NCBI RefSeq assembly: GCF_000519325.1
Contig: NZ_KI912613.1
Span: forward strand, 2,797,353-2,849,947
Length of the DNA: 52,595 nt
From: Patulibacter minatonensis DSM 18081
GTDB lineage: Bacteria; Actinomycetota; Thermoleophilia; Solirubrobacterales; Solirubrobacteraceae
Reading direction: 5' to 3'
The translations under genes were made by a program, and so were the position numbers. Below, in pieces: positions 45,591 through 52,595 of this stretch. The notes under the pieces are model-generated. The model was not told the DNA's origin. It searched no databases and was given only the letters and a program-made list of their open reading frames with translations. Numbering within the stretch: position 1 is the stretch's first letter; every line of letters starts with the position of its first letter.

Positions 45591-47225
45591 ATGGCGACCC
45601 AGGCGCGACTCGGCGGACGCCCGGCCGCCGGCCGGGGGCTCCCGTCGCGCGGCGACGTCGGCCTGGGCCTCCTGGTCGGCGTCCTGGCGGTCGTCACCGC
45701 GTTCGCCGTCACCAAGGGCGTCTGGATCGGGATCGTCGGCCTGATCGTCGTCGGCGCCGCGTGGATCGCGGGCATCCGCGACTGGCGTCGCTCGTTCGTC
45801 GGGCTGCTCGTCTTCCTGCCCTACTCGGGCATCTTCATCATCGCGGCGTATCCGGCCACCGGTCCGGCGACCCTGCTGAAGGACCTGCTGTTCGTCCTCC
45901 CGCTGTACGTGGGGTTCCTCGGCGTGCACGTCCTGAAGGGCCGCTCGGTGGCGGTCCGCGGGTTCCCGCTCGGCCTGGGCCTCGCGTTCGCGGGCATCGT
46001 CGTGCTCCAGATGCTGGCGCCGACGCTGCCGAACATCGTCGTCGGCCTGATCGGCGCCAAGGTCTGGCTCCTCTACATCCCGCTCGCGTACGTCGCGTAC
46101 TGCTTCCTCCGCACCCGCGAGGACCTGAACCTGCTGCTGACCGTGATGGCCGCCGCGTCGGTCATCCCGTGCGTCGTCGGCATCGTCGAGGGCATCCTCG
46201 TCAACACCGGGCACGGGGACATCGTCTACAGCTGGTACGGCGACGCCGCCGCCGCCGCGACCCAGCAGTTCGTGAACGTCGGCGTCGGCGACGCGACGAT
46301 CAACCGCGTGCCCAGCACGTTCTCCTTCGTCGGGCAGTACTCGTTGTTCACGATCATCTCGATCTCGGTCTCGTACGCCTGGTGGCGCGGGGTCCTGGTC
46401 CCACGCGGCGGCGTCCGCGTGTGGATGGGCCCCGCGCTGCTCGGTCTCGTGGCGCTCGCGGCGTTCCTGTCGGGGGCCCGGGGGACCGTGCTCGCCGCTC
46501 CGGCGCTGATCGCGGTCATCCTCGTCCTCGACGGCATCAACATCCGCACCTGGGTCGTGGCGCCGGTCGCCCTGGCCCTCGTCATGACGCTCGCCGCGTC
46601 GATCTTCGGCACCGGCGTGGGCGCGCTGCTGCAGAACACCTGGGACCACGCGATCTCCGAGTTCGACATCGGGACGATCCAGGGCGTCGAGCACGCCTTC
46701 AACCACACGACCTTCGGTCTCGGGACGGGCGTCGACACGGTCTCCGCCCGGTACGCGCTGCCGAAGTTCAGCCCGTACGCCCTCGTCGGCGGTCGCGTCG
46801 AGGAGAGCTGGTGGATCAAGGCCCTGCTCGAGCTCGGGATCATCGGCCTGGGCCTCGTGATCGTCTTCGTCCTCGGCGTGCTGCGTGCCGCGCTCCGCGC
46901 CCACCTCTCGGTCAAGGACAAGGGCCTGCGGGCGATCTCCGCCGCCTGCTGCGCCCTCCTGGCCTACGCGGTGTTCTTCAACTTCAAGGGCTCGGGGCTC
47001 GACCTCGATCCCCTGAACGTCGTCTTCTGGGTCTTCGTCGGGATCGTGCTGCGGCTGCCGGTGATCCAGGAGGAGGAGCGCGAGCAGGAGCGCCGCGCGG
47101 GCCTCCTGGCGGCCGCCACGGAGGAGCCCGGACCGGACCCGGGCGGCGACCTCGGGCGCGCGGGTGTGCGTCCGGGCACGCGAGCGGGGGAACCGCTCGT
47201 CACCGCGCTAGTCTCGCGGCGATGA
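45591..47225 (+). CDS. Wzy-like polymerase 2 (O-antigen ligase family)
   Basis: This is a 544-residue protein with about 12 hydrophobic segments. A large periplasmic-type loop (residues about 190-250, GHGDIVYSWYGDAAAAATQQ) and the late loop GLGTGVDTVSARYALPKFSP with EESWWIKALLELGIIGLG fit the Wzy_C/O-antigen ligase fold. LSGARGTVLAAPAL marks the conserved helix start. It differs from polymerase 1 at 13068. It starts 3 bp after the kinase stop, and the epimerase start overlaps its end. The C-terminal tail (EEEREQERRAG) is cytoplasmic and charged. Confidence 0.85.
   Translation: MATQARLGGRPAAGRGLPSRGDVGLGLLVGVLAVVTAFAVTKGVWIGIVGLIVVGAAWIAGIRDWRRSFVGLLVFLPYSGIFIIAAYPATGPATLLKDLLFVLPLYVGFLGVHVLKGRSVAVRGFPLGLGLAFAGIVVLQMLAPTLPNIVVGLIGAKVWLLYIPLAYVAYCFLRTREDLNLLLTVMAAASVIPCVVGIVEGILVNTGHGDIVYSWYGDAAAAATQQFVNVGVGDATINRVPSTFSFVGQYSLFTIISISVSYAWWRGVLVPRGGVRVWMGPALLGLVALAAFLSGARGTVLAAPALIAVILVLDGINIRTWVVAPVALALVMTLAASIFGTGVGALLQNTWDHAISEFDIGTIQGVEHAFNHTTFGLGTGVDTVSARYALPKFSPYALVGGRVEESWWIKALLELGIIGLGLVIVFVLGVLRAALRAHLSVKDKGLRAISAACCALLAYAVFFNFKGSGLDLDPLNVVFWVFVGIVLRLPVIQEEEREQERRAGLLAAATEEPGPDPGGDLGRAGVRPGTRAGEPLVTALVSRR
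47209..47214 (+). promoter_or_regulatory. -10 box TAGTCT, leaderless layout
   Basis: It is located in the end of the polymerase gene, with 7 nt between the box and ATG 47222. The epimerase could be transcribed separately. Confidence 0.4.
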
Positions 47226-48277
47226 CCAAGCGCCTCCTCGTCACCGGCGGAGCCGGCTTCATCGGATCCACCGTCGCCCTCGCCGCGGCGGCCACGGGCG
47301 AGTGGGAGGTCGTCGTCTGCGACAACCTCCGACGCCGGGGCTCCGAGCTGAACCTCCCGCGGCTCCGCGCCGCCGGCGTCGCCTTCGAGCACGCCGACGT
47401 CCGGCACCTCGACGACCTCCTCGCCCTCGGCGCGTTCGACGCCCTCGTGGAGTGCTCGGCGGAACCGTCCGTGATGGCCGCGGTCGACGGCTCCGGCCAG
47501 TACGTCGTGGACACGAACCTCGTCGGTGCGCACCACTGCCTCGAGGCCGCGGCGCGCCACGGCGCGCACGTCGTCTTCCTCTCGACGAGCCGCGTGTACC
47601 CGCTGCGGCACCTGAACGGCCTGGCCCTCGACGAGACCGCCACCCGGATGACGATGGCCCAGGAGCAGCCCGTCCCCGGCGCGTCGGAGCACGGCATCGG
47701 CGAGGCCTTCCCGCTCGACGGCGCCCGGACGCTCTACGGCACGACGAAGCTCGCGGGCGAGCTCCTCGTCGCCGAGTACGGCGAGAGCCACGGGATCGCC
47801 ACGACGATCAACCGCTGCGGCGTGGTCGCGGGCCCGTGGCAGATGGGGAAGGTCGACCAGGGCGTCTTCACGCACTGGATGAAGTCGATCATGGCGGGGC
47901 AGCCCCTCAGCTACATCGGCTTCGGCGGCACCGGCAAGCAGGTCCGCGACCTCCTGCACGTCGACGACCTGACGGACCTCATCCTGCGGCAGCTCGCCGA
48001 CCCGCAGCGCTGGGACGGCACGACCTTCAACGTCGGCGGCGGCGTCGACTGCAGCCTGTCGCTGCTCGAGACGACGGCGCTGTGCGCCGAGATCGTCGGC
48101 CGCGAGGTCGAGGTCTCGGGGATCCCGGAGACCCGGGTCGGCGACGTGCCGATCTACGTGTCCGACTGCCGCGCGATCTTCGCCCACGACGACTGGCGGC
48201 CGACCCGGTCGGCCCGCCGCGTCCTCGAGGACATCCACGCGTGGCTACGCGACCACGGGGCGTCCGTCCCGGGCTGA
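47222..48277 (+). CDS. NAD-dependent epimerase/dehydratase (CDP-paratose 2-epimerase-like)
   Basis: This is a 351-residue extended SDR: LLVTGGAGFIGSTVALAAAA, VVVCDNLRRRGSELNLPRL, CSAEPSVMAAVDGS, LSTSRVYPL, catalytic YGTTK (TLYGTTKLAGELL) and GTGKQVRDLLHVDDL. The NLRRRGSELNL and GKQVRD blocks are typical of the CDP-paratose/tyvelose epimerase group, though the actual sugar may differ. It contrasts with the relative at 49733, whose catalytic Tyr is Phe. ATG 47222 overlaps the stop of polymerase 2. The 3' end overlaps the minus-strand glycosyltransferase by 33 bp. Confidence 0.88.
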   Translation: MTKRLLVTGGAGFIGSTVALAAAATGEWEVVVCDNLRRRGSELNLPRLRAAGVAFEHADVRHLDDLLALGAFDALVECSAEPSVMAAVDGSGQYVVDTNLVGAHHCLEAAARHGAHVVFLSTSRVYPLRHLNGLALDETATRMTMAQEQPVPGASEHGIGEAFPLDGARTLYGTTKLAGELLVAEYGESHGIATTINRCGVVAGPWQMGKVDQGVFTHWMKSIMAGQPLSYIGFGGTGKQVRDLLHVDDLTDLILRQLADPQRWDGTTFNVGGGVDCSLSLLETTALCAEIVGREVEVSGIPETRVGDVPIYVSDCRAIFAHDDWRPTRSARRVLEDIHAWLRDHGASVPG

Positions 48278-49546
48278 TGACCCGCTCACCGGCGCGCTCT
48301 GCACCGGGGCCGCGGCCTCCGGGCTGCGGCGCACCCGCCGGGCACGCCGGGCGCCGCGGGGCGCGACGTCGGTGAGGACCTCCTCCCAGCGGTCGAGCAC
48401 CCGGTCGACGGAGAATCGGTCGCCGGCGTAGGCCAGCGAGCCCGTCGCGTGACGGTGGCGGAGGACCTCGTCCTCGAGCTCGTGGACCAGGGCCGGCCCG
48501 AGCCGGTCCGGGATCTCGGCGGGGGAGAGCGTGACGCCGGCGCCCGCCTCGTGCAGCACGTGCTGGACCTCGCTGTCGTCGCGGACCGCGCCGACGACGG
48601 CCAGTCCGCGGGCCATGAAGTTCATGAGCTTCGACGGCATGTTGAACTCGACCGTCGGGCTCGTCTGGCTGATCAGCGCGACGGTGGCGCGACGGGTCTC
48701 GCGCTCGAGGTCGGCGCCGCCGAGGATCCCGGTGACGCGGACGCGGTCGGTGGTGATCGCGGCGCGGACGGCGTCGCCCGCGACGCCGTCGCCGGCGATG
48801 ACGAGCTCGGCACCGAGGTCCGCGAGGCGCTCGTCCGCCTGGAACGCGCGGACGACCGCGACGAGGTTCTGCGTCAGGCCGATGTTGCCCATCGTGAAGA
48901 CGACCGGGCGGTCCGCGTCGCCGTGCACCTGCGGGCCGTCGGCGAGCTCGCGGGTCGCCGAGTCCGGGATGTGGACGACCTTGCCGTCCGGCACGCCCTT
49001 CTCGAGCATGTTCCGCCGCGCGGCGCGGGAGATGACGACGACGCGCTCCGCCGACGCGTAGCAGGCCTTCTCGTACCGGCGGAGCCAGCGGACGAGGCCG
49101 CCCTCCTGCATCAGCCCGGTCGCCACGGCGCCGTCGGGGAGGATGTCGTGGATCCGCACGACGAACGGCGTGCGGCGGACGCGGGCGTGCAGGGCGGCGA
49201 CCCCGAGCGCCGGGAAGCTCGGCGTGGCCCCGACGACGACGTCGGCGGCCGGGAGCAGCGGCGCGGCCGCCACGCACGAGGAGGCGAAGGTCGCGTCCTG
49301 CAGCATCCGGTCCGAGGCCGTGCCCCGGCCGACGCGCAGCGGCACGCGCAGGACGTCCACGCCGTCGTGGTCCTCCCGGGTGGGGCGCAGCGGCCGGTCC
49401 CACACGGGATCCGGGTAGTGCGCATGGGCGGCGAGGACCGTGACGTCGTGTCCGCGGGCCTGGAGGCCCTTCGCCCAGACGGTCGCGAGGGGAGCGATGC
49501 CCGTCGGCTCCGGGGCGAAGTTCGAGCTCCACAGCTGTATACGCAT
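48245..49546 (-). CDS. Glycosyltransferase family 4 (WbuB/WcaI-like)
   Basis: This is a 433-residue GT-B enzyme. The N-terminus has QLWSSNFAPEPTGIAPLATV with ARGHDVTVLAAHAHYPDP, as in WbuB and WcaI (colanic acid). FVVRIHDILPDGAVATGLM, VVFTMGNIGLTQNLVAVVRA and VEFNMPSKLMNFMARGLAVV mark the donor side, with PSKL in place of EX7E. The C-terminal 35 residues (RRARRVRRSPEAAAPVQSAP) are low-complexity and basic and extend over the end of the convergent epimerase gene. ATG 49546 is chosen where homology-like text begins. It is divergent from the SDR gene across a repeat-rich 186-bp region. Confidence 0.9.
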   Translation of the reverse strand: MRIQLWSSNFAPEPTGIAPLATVWAKGLQARGHDVTVLAAHAHYPDPVWDRPLRPTREDHDGVDVLRVPLRVGRGTASDRMLQDATFASSCVAAAPLLPAADVVVGATPSFPALGVAALHARVRRTPFVVRIHDILPDGAVATGLMQEGGLVRWLRRYEKACYASAERVVVISRAARRNMLEKGVPDGKVVHIPDSATRELADGPQVHGDADRPVVFTMGNIGLTQNLVAVVRAFQADERLADLGAELVIAGDGVAGDAVRAAITTDRVRVTGILGGADLERETRRATVALISQTSPTVEFNMPSKLMNFMARGLAVVGAVRDDSEVQHVLHEAGAGVTLSPAEIPDRLGPALVHELEDEVLRHRHATGSLAYAGDRFSVDRVLDRWEEVLTDVAPRGARRARRVRRSPEAAAPVQSAPVSGSSARDGRPVVA

Positions 49547-49732
49547 TGAGCCGATCGTAGCGAGCGGCGCTGCGATTCTCCACCGATCGGGGGTCCACCG
49601 GCGCAACGATCGGGGGACCCCTGAAGGGTGGACCTCCGTTGGAGCGCGTGCAAGGAGGATCGAGCGTCCGTCCAGTGACGATCCCGACGATTCCCCTCGA
49701 TTTCGTCGGGTCCACGACGTATCGTGCGCCCG
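49547..49732. promoter_or_regulatory. Divergent control region with 13-bp direct repeat and TATCGT box
   Basis: CGATCGGGGGTCC (49584-49596) and CGATCGGGGGACC (49607-49619) are 23 bp apart. GGTCCACC (49592) is mirrored by GGTGGACC (49627), and GGTCCAC recurs at 49709. TATCGT (49720-49725) ends 7 nt before GTG 49733. The 23-bp period equals that of the tandem elements at 5483, but the sequence differs. Confidence 0.5.
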
Positions 49733-50818
49733 GTGACCAACCCCATCTGCGTAGTGACCGGCTCGGGCGGACTGATCGGGTCGGAGGCCGCGAGGCACTT
49801 CGCGTCGGTCGGCTTCGACGTCGTCGGCATCGAGAACGACATGCGTCAACAGTTCTTCGGGCCCGCGGCGTCGACCGCGGCCAGCTCGTCGCAGCTCGCC
49901 GCCGATCTGGGCGACGCGTTCCGGCACGAGGTGCTCGACATCCGCGACGCCGACGGCGTGGACGCCCTCTTCGCCTCGCTGGCGAAGCGGATCGCGCTCG
50001 TCGTCCACACCGCGGCCCAGCCGTCGCACGACTGGGCCGCCCGCGACCCCTTCACGGACTTCGGCGTCAACGCCAACGGCACGCTGAACCTCCTGCAGGC
50101 CGTCCGCGGCCACTGTCCGGAGGCCACGTTCGTCTTCTGCTCGACGAACAAGGTCTACGGCGACCGCCCGAACTTCCTGCCGCTCGAGGACCGCGGCACC
50201 CGCCTCGAGCTCCCGGACGACCACGAGTGGGCCGGCGGCGTCGGCACCGACATGTCGATCGACCGCTGCACCCACTCGCTCTTCGGCGTCTCGAAGGTCG
50301 CCGCCGACCTGCTCGTGCAGGAGTACGGCCGCTACTTCGGGATCCCGACCGTCTGCTTCCGGGGCGGCTGCCTCACCGGCCCGCAGCACGCGGGTGCGCA
50401 GCTGCACGGGTTCCTGAGCTACCTGATGCGCTGCACCGTCACCGGCGATCCGTACACGATCTTCGGCTACGAGGGCAAGCAGGTCCGCGACAACATCCAC
50501 GCGGTCGACGTCGTGCAGGCCTTCGAGGCGTTCCATCGCGACCCGAAGGTCGCCGCCGTCTACAACCTCGGCGGCGGGCGCGAGAGCAACGTCTCGATGC
50601 TCGAGGCCATCGACCTCTGCGAGAAGGTCGCGGGCAACAAGCTCTCCTGGACGCTCTCCGACGAGGCCCGCATCGGCGACCACCGCTGGTGGATCTCCGA
50701 CCTCTCGGACTTCAAGGCCGACTACCCCGGGTGGGGCATCACCGTCGGGATCGAGGAGATCCTGCGGGACATCCACGCCTCGAACGCCGACGAGTGGACG
50801 GCGCTGCGTGCTGCGTGA
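49733..50818 (+). CDS. CDP-paratose 2-epimerase-like SDR with Tyr-to-Phe active site
   Basis: This is a 361-residue extended [23 protein letters not shown] (GSGGLIG instead of GGAGFIG), [38 protein letters not shown] and [17 protein letters not shown], then [20 protein letters not shown]. At the catalytic site it reads [15 protein letters not shown], so the usual Tyr is Phe while the Lys is kept. That substitution appears to be characteristic of this SDR subgroup in polysaccharide clusters (from memory, unverified). GTG 49733 is chosen because TATCGT ends 7 nt upstream; GTG 49724 is the alternative. The last 11 bp overlap the next gene. Confidence 0.87.
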   Translation: MTNPICVVTGSGGLIGSEAARHFASVGFDVVGIENDMRQQFFGPAASTAASSSQLAADLGDAFRHEVLDIRDADGVDALFASLAKRIALVVHTAAQPSHDWAARDPFTDFGVNANGTLNLLQAVRGHCPEATFVFCSTNKVYGDRPNFLPLEDRGTRLELPDDHEWAGGVGTDMSIDRCTHSLFGVSKVAADLLVQEYGRYFGIPTVCFRGGCLTGPQHAGAQLHGFLSYLMRCTVTGDPYTIFGYEGKQVRDNIHAVDVVQAFEAFHRDPKVAAVYNLGGGRESNVSMLEAIDLCEKVAGNKLSWTLSDEARIGDHRWWISDLSDFKADYPGWGITVGIEEILRDIHASNADEWTALRAA

Positions 50819-52475
50819 GCGCCAAGGGCTCGTCGTCCTGCTGATCGTCGTCCTCGGCGTCGCCGTGGGCGCGGTCGCGGGGGGCGCGATAGCCGGCTCC
50901 CGGACGACGAGCTACGAGGGCGTCTCGACCCTGCAGGGACACGCCGCCTCCGCCGACGGCTCGCTCGGGGCACTCCTGTCGGCGACCTCCGGGAGCACGG
51001 CCGGCGAGGTCGCCTCGAGCTCCGTCGGGCTCGTCCGGAGGCCCGACGTCGTCGCCGCCGCGCGGACCGCCCTCGGGCCCGGGAGCGCCACCGCGACCGC
51101 GACCGCCCGCCAGCTCCCCGGCGCCCGGCTCGAGGTCGTGGTGCGCTCCACCGACCGCGGCGCCGCGGCCGCCCGTTCGCGGGCCTTCGCCGTCGCGCTG
51201 CGCGGCGTCCAGACGACGACCACGCGCCGGTCCTACGTCCGGACCGCGATGTCCGTCGAGGCCGACGCCGCCACGACCCCCGCCGGGCCGGCGCGCGCCA
51301 CGCTCGTCGACAACGCCGCGGTCCTGCGGACCCTCGCGCAGCGCGTCGTGCCGCTGCAGCTCCTGCAGGTCGGCACCGTCCGCACGATCGAGCCGTCGCC
51401 GTCGGACGGGGCCGTCGCCGCGCTCGGCGGTCTCGCCGGGCTCCTCGTCTCGCTCGTCGTCGTCGGCGGCTTCCTGGCCGGCCGTCGCTCGCGCCGGCCC
51501 GTCGCGGTCTCGTCCTTCGCGGGCGGGACGCGACCCGCCGCACCGGCCGGTGCGGCGCGGGTCCCCGTCCGCCCGGCTGCCGCGGCCCCTGCGGCCCCGG
51601 CCCCGGCGGCCCCCGCCGCGGCCCCGGCGTCCGACGCCGCTCCGGCATCGGACTGGAGGCCGAGCCCCGCGACGGTGGCGGCGCAGCAGACCGAGCGCAG
51701 CGCCTGGACCCCCGCCCCGCCGCCCGACGCGGGAGTCGTCGAGGCCTCCGCGGGCACGCCCGCGGAGCTGCCGAGCACGGACCGCGCCGCGGTCCCGCCG
51801 GCGTTCACGATCACGGGACGCTTCGGGCGCTCCGGCGGTGCGCTGCCGGTCGGACCGGAGCGGCTCGCGGAGCTCCGCGGGCTGCTCGCCGAGGCGCGAC
51901 GCCCCCGCGAGGACGGCGCCGAGGTCCTGCTCGTCGCGGCGCCCACGGCCGGCCCGTCGTCCGCTGGACTCGCACTGGCCGCGGGGGTCGCGGCCGCCGC
52001 GGGGGGCGAGCGCGTGCTCGTCCTCGAGGCCGAGCCCGACGAGGGATCCGGCATCGCCGTCCTCGCCGCGCTCGAGCGCGGGCCCGGGCTCGGCGACCAC
52101 CTGTCCGGCGCGTTCGGGCCCGCCGAGGTCCTCCAGCCGCTGTCGCTGGAGTACGCCGGGGCCGACGAGCCGGGCGCACGGACCCCGGTCGTCGTGGTCG
52201 CCGGGGAGCTCGGCGTCGTCCCCGACGGCGAGCGCCTCGACGCGCTGTTCCGCGACGCCCTGCGGGGCTACGACCTCGTGGTCGTGAGCGCCCGGGCGGA
52301 CGACCACGTCGGCACCGTCGGCCGTCACGCCGACGCCGTCGTCCTCTGGATCGACGTGGACCGCACGACGGACCCGCTGGTCGAGGAGGCCGTCGAGCGC
52401 GTCGCGGCCGTCACGAGCGCCCCGGTCACCGTCGTCGGCGCCGTCGGCGCCGGCTGGCTCAGCGTCAGCGGCTGA
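50808..52475 (+). CDS. Wzz-like protein with decayed tyrosine-kinase domain
   Basis: This is a 555-residue protein. Membrane segments at about 8-30 ([20 protein letters not shown]) and 202-226 ([20 protein letters not shown]) enclose a Wzz-type extracytoplasmic region. An Ala/Pro-rich linker (about 245-290) leads to a Rossmann-like domain from about 370. It keeps the layout of a BY-kinase: [20 protein letters not shown] at the Walker A position, [13 protein letters not shown] at A' and [12 protein letters not shown] at Walker B. The GKS/T of Walker A, the DxD of A' and the tyrosine tail are all missing. It is therefore probably a regulatory pseudokinase or a partner of the active kinase at 44052. 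GTG 50808 overlaps the previous gene by 11 bp. Confidence 0.82.
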   Translation: MLRERQGLVVLLIVVLGVAVGAVAGGAIAGSRTTSYEGVSTLQGHAASADGSLGALLSATSGSTAGEVASSSVGLVRRPDVVAAARTALGPGSATATATARQLPGARLEVVVRSTDRGAAAARSRAFAVALRGVQTTTTRRSYVRTAMSVEADAATTPAGPARATLVDNAAVLRTLAQRVVPLQLLQVGTVRTIEPSPSDGAVAALGGLAGLLVSLVVVGGFLAGRRSRRPVAVSSFAGGTRPAAPAGAARVPVRPAAAAPAAPAPAAPAAAPASDAAPASDWRPSPATVAAQQTERSAWTPAPPPDAGVVEASAGTPAELPSTDRAAVPPAFTITGRFGRSGGALPVGPERLAELRGLLAEARRPREDGAEVLLVAAPTAGPSSAGLALAAGVAAAAGGERVLVLEAEPDEGSGIAVLAALERGPGLGDHLSGAFGPAEVLQPLSLEYAGADEPGARTPVVVVAGELGVVPDGERLDALFRDALRGYDLVVVSARADDHVGTVGRHADAVVLWIDVDRTTDPLVEEAVERVAAVTSAPVTVVGAVGAGWLSVSG

Positions 52476-52487
52476 CCGGAGGGCCCG

Positions 52488-52595
52488 TCAGGCCCGGTCG
52501 TCCCAGAGGCCCGGGACGACCCAGGCGTTGACGTCCTCGTCGGCGCCCGCCGCGACGGGGGGCGGGGGCACGGCCGCGGCGCCCCGGGGCGCCGG
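52488..52595 (-). CDS. C-terminal fragment of a gene continuing beyond the window
   Basis: On the minus strand the frame is open from the right edge to TGA at 52490-52488, giving 35 residues that end DVNAWVVPGLWDDRA after a Pro/Ala-rich stretch. Codon use fits the locus, and it converges on the pseudokinase gene with 12 bp between stops. It is too short to identify. Confidence 0.5.
   Translation of the reverse strand, partial: PAPRGAAAVPPPPVAAGADEDVNAWVVPGLWDDRA

Noticed and set aside
43083-46904. A 1,273-codon open frame on the minus strand
   Set aside because: Only the last 273 codons from ATG 43904 form the esterase. The remainder is antisense to the kinase and polymerase genes and shows Arg/Asp/Glu-rich shadow composition.
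1-52595. Insertion sequences, transposases, tRNA or rRNA genes
   Set aside because: No transposase-like protein, terminal inverted repeats around a gene, or cloverleaf/rRNA segment was recognised on reading both strands.

Overview
The window is very GC-rich (codon third positions are almost all G or C) and carries one long polysaccharide biosynthesis and export locus. Gene content points to a high-GC actinobacterium, most likely class Thermoleophilia (Solirubrobacter/Patulibacter-like). The reasons are collagen-like secreted proteins, Arg/Lys-rich secreted tails, a DUF1800/DUF1501 pair, TANNNT -10 boxes directly upstream of start codons and GC-only terminators. This placement is an inference from style, not from a marker gene. 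No tRNA, rRNA, CRISPR array or insertion sequence was seen.

Layout. 1-277: tail of a secreted protein. 327-5237 (minus): a LuxR-type regulator, three paralogous TetR-like regulators and, between them, rmlA and a frameshifted rmlB (dTDP-sugar supply). 5238-8407: two paralogous small secreted proteins, an SGNH hydrolase and two long regulatory intergenic regions. 8408-15679: initiating sugar-phosphate transferase, a family 2 glycosyltransferase, a membrane-anchored beta-helix protein, a Wzz-like protein, a Wzy-like polymerase and a glycosyltransferase. 15695-25776: glycosyltransferases, a third secreted paralogue, an Alg14-Alg13-type fused transferase, an acyltransferase, a VanZ-like protein, two pyruvyl transferases and flippase 1. 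25866-35045: a secreted beta-helix protein, the fourth secreted paralogue, a glycosyltransferase, two more secreted proteins (one collagen-like) and the DUF1800/DUF1501 pair. 35125-43904: sugar SDR, glycosyltransferases, FkbM methyltransferase, two paralogous acetyltransferases, flippase 2, a methyltransferase and an esterase. 44052-52475: tyrosine-kinase co-polymerase, a second Wzy-like polymerase, two sugar epimerases, a WbuB-like glycosyltransferase and a Wzz-like protein with a decayed kinase domain. 52488-52595: tail of a further gene.

How it works together. The initiating transferase loads a lipid carrier. About nine glycosyltransferases build the repeat unit, which acetyl, pyruvyl and methyl transferases decorate. 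Two flippases, two polymerases and three Wzz-type proteins suggest either two polymers or one very complex one. Hydrolases (SGNH, alpha/beta) and two beta-helix proteins probably trim or bind the polymer outside the cell.

Most unusual: (i) four secreted paralogues sharing an NWANPR block and a C-terminal YDPxxKDNYGQF block, resembling PA-IL (LecA)-type calcium lectins in residue order; (ii) a 16-bp element, consensus GGCTWACGNNGTTCAC, found five times and only in gene-free DNA next to regulators, a secreted paralogue and the initiating transferase; (iii) at least eight starts lying 6-9 nt after a TANNNT box, as expected for leaderless mRNAs; (iv) two SDR proteins lacking the catalytic tyrosine. 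Together (i) and (ii) suggest a locally regulated set of exopolysaccharide-binding proteins.
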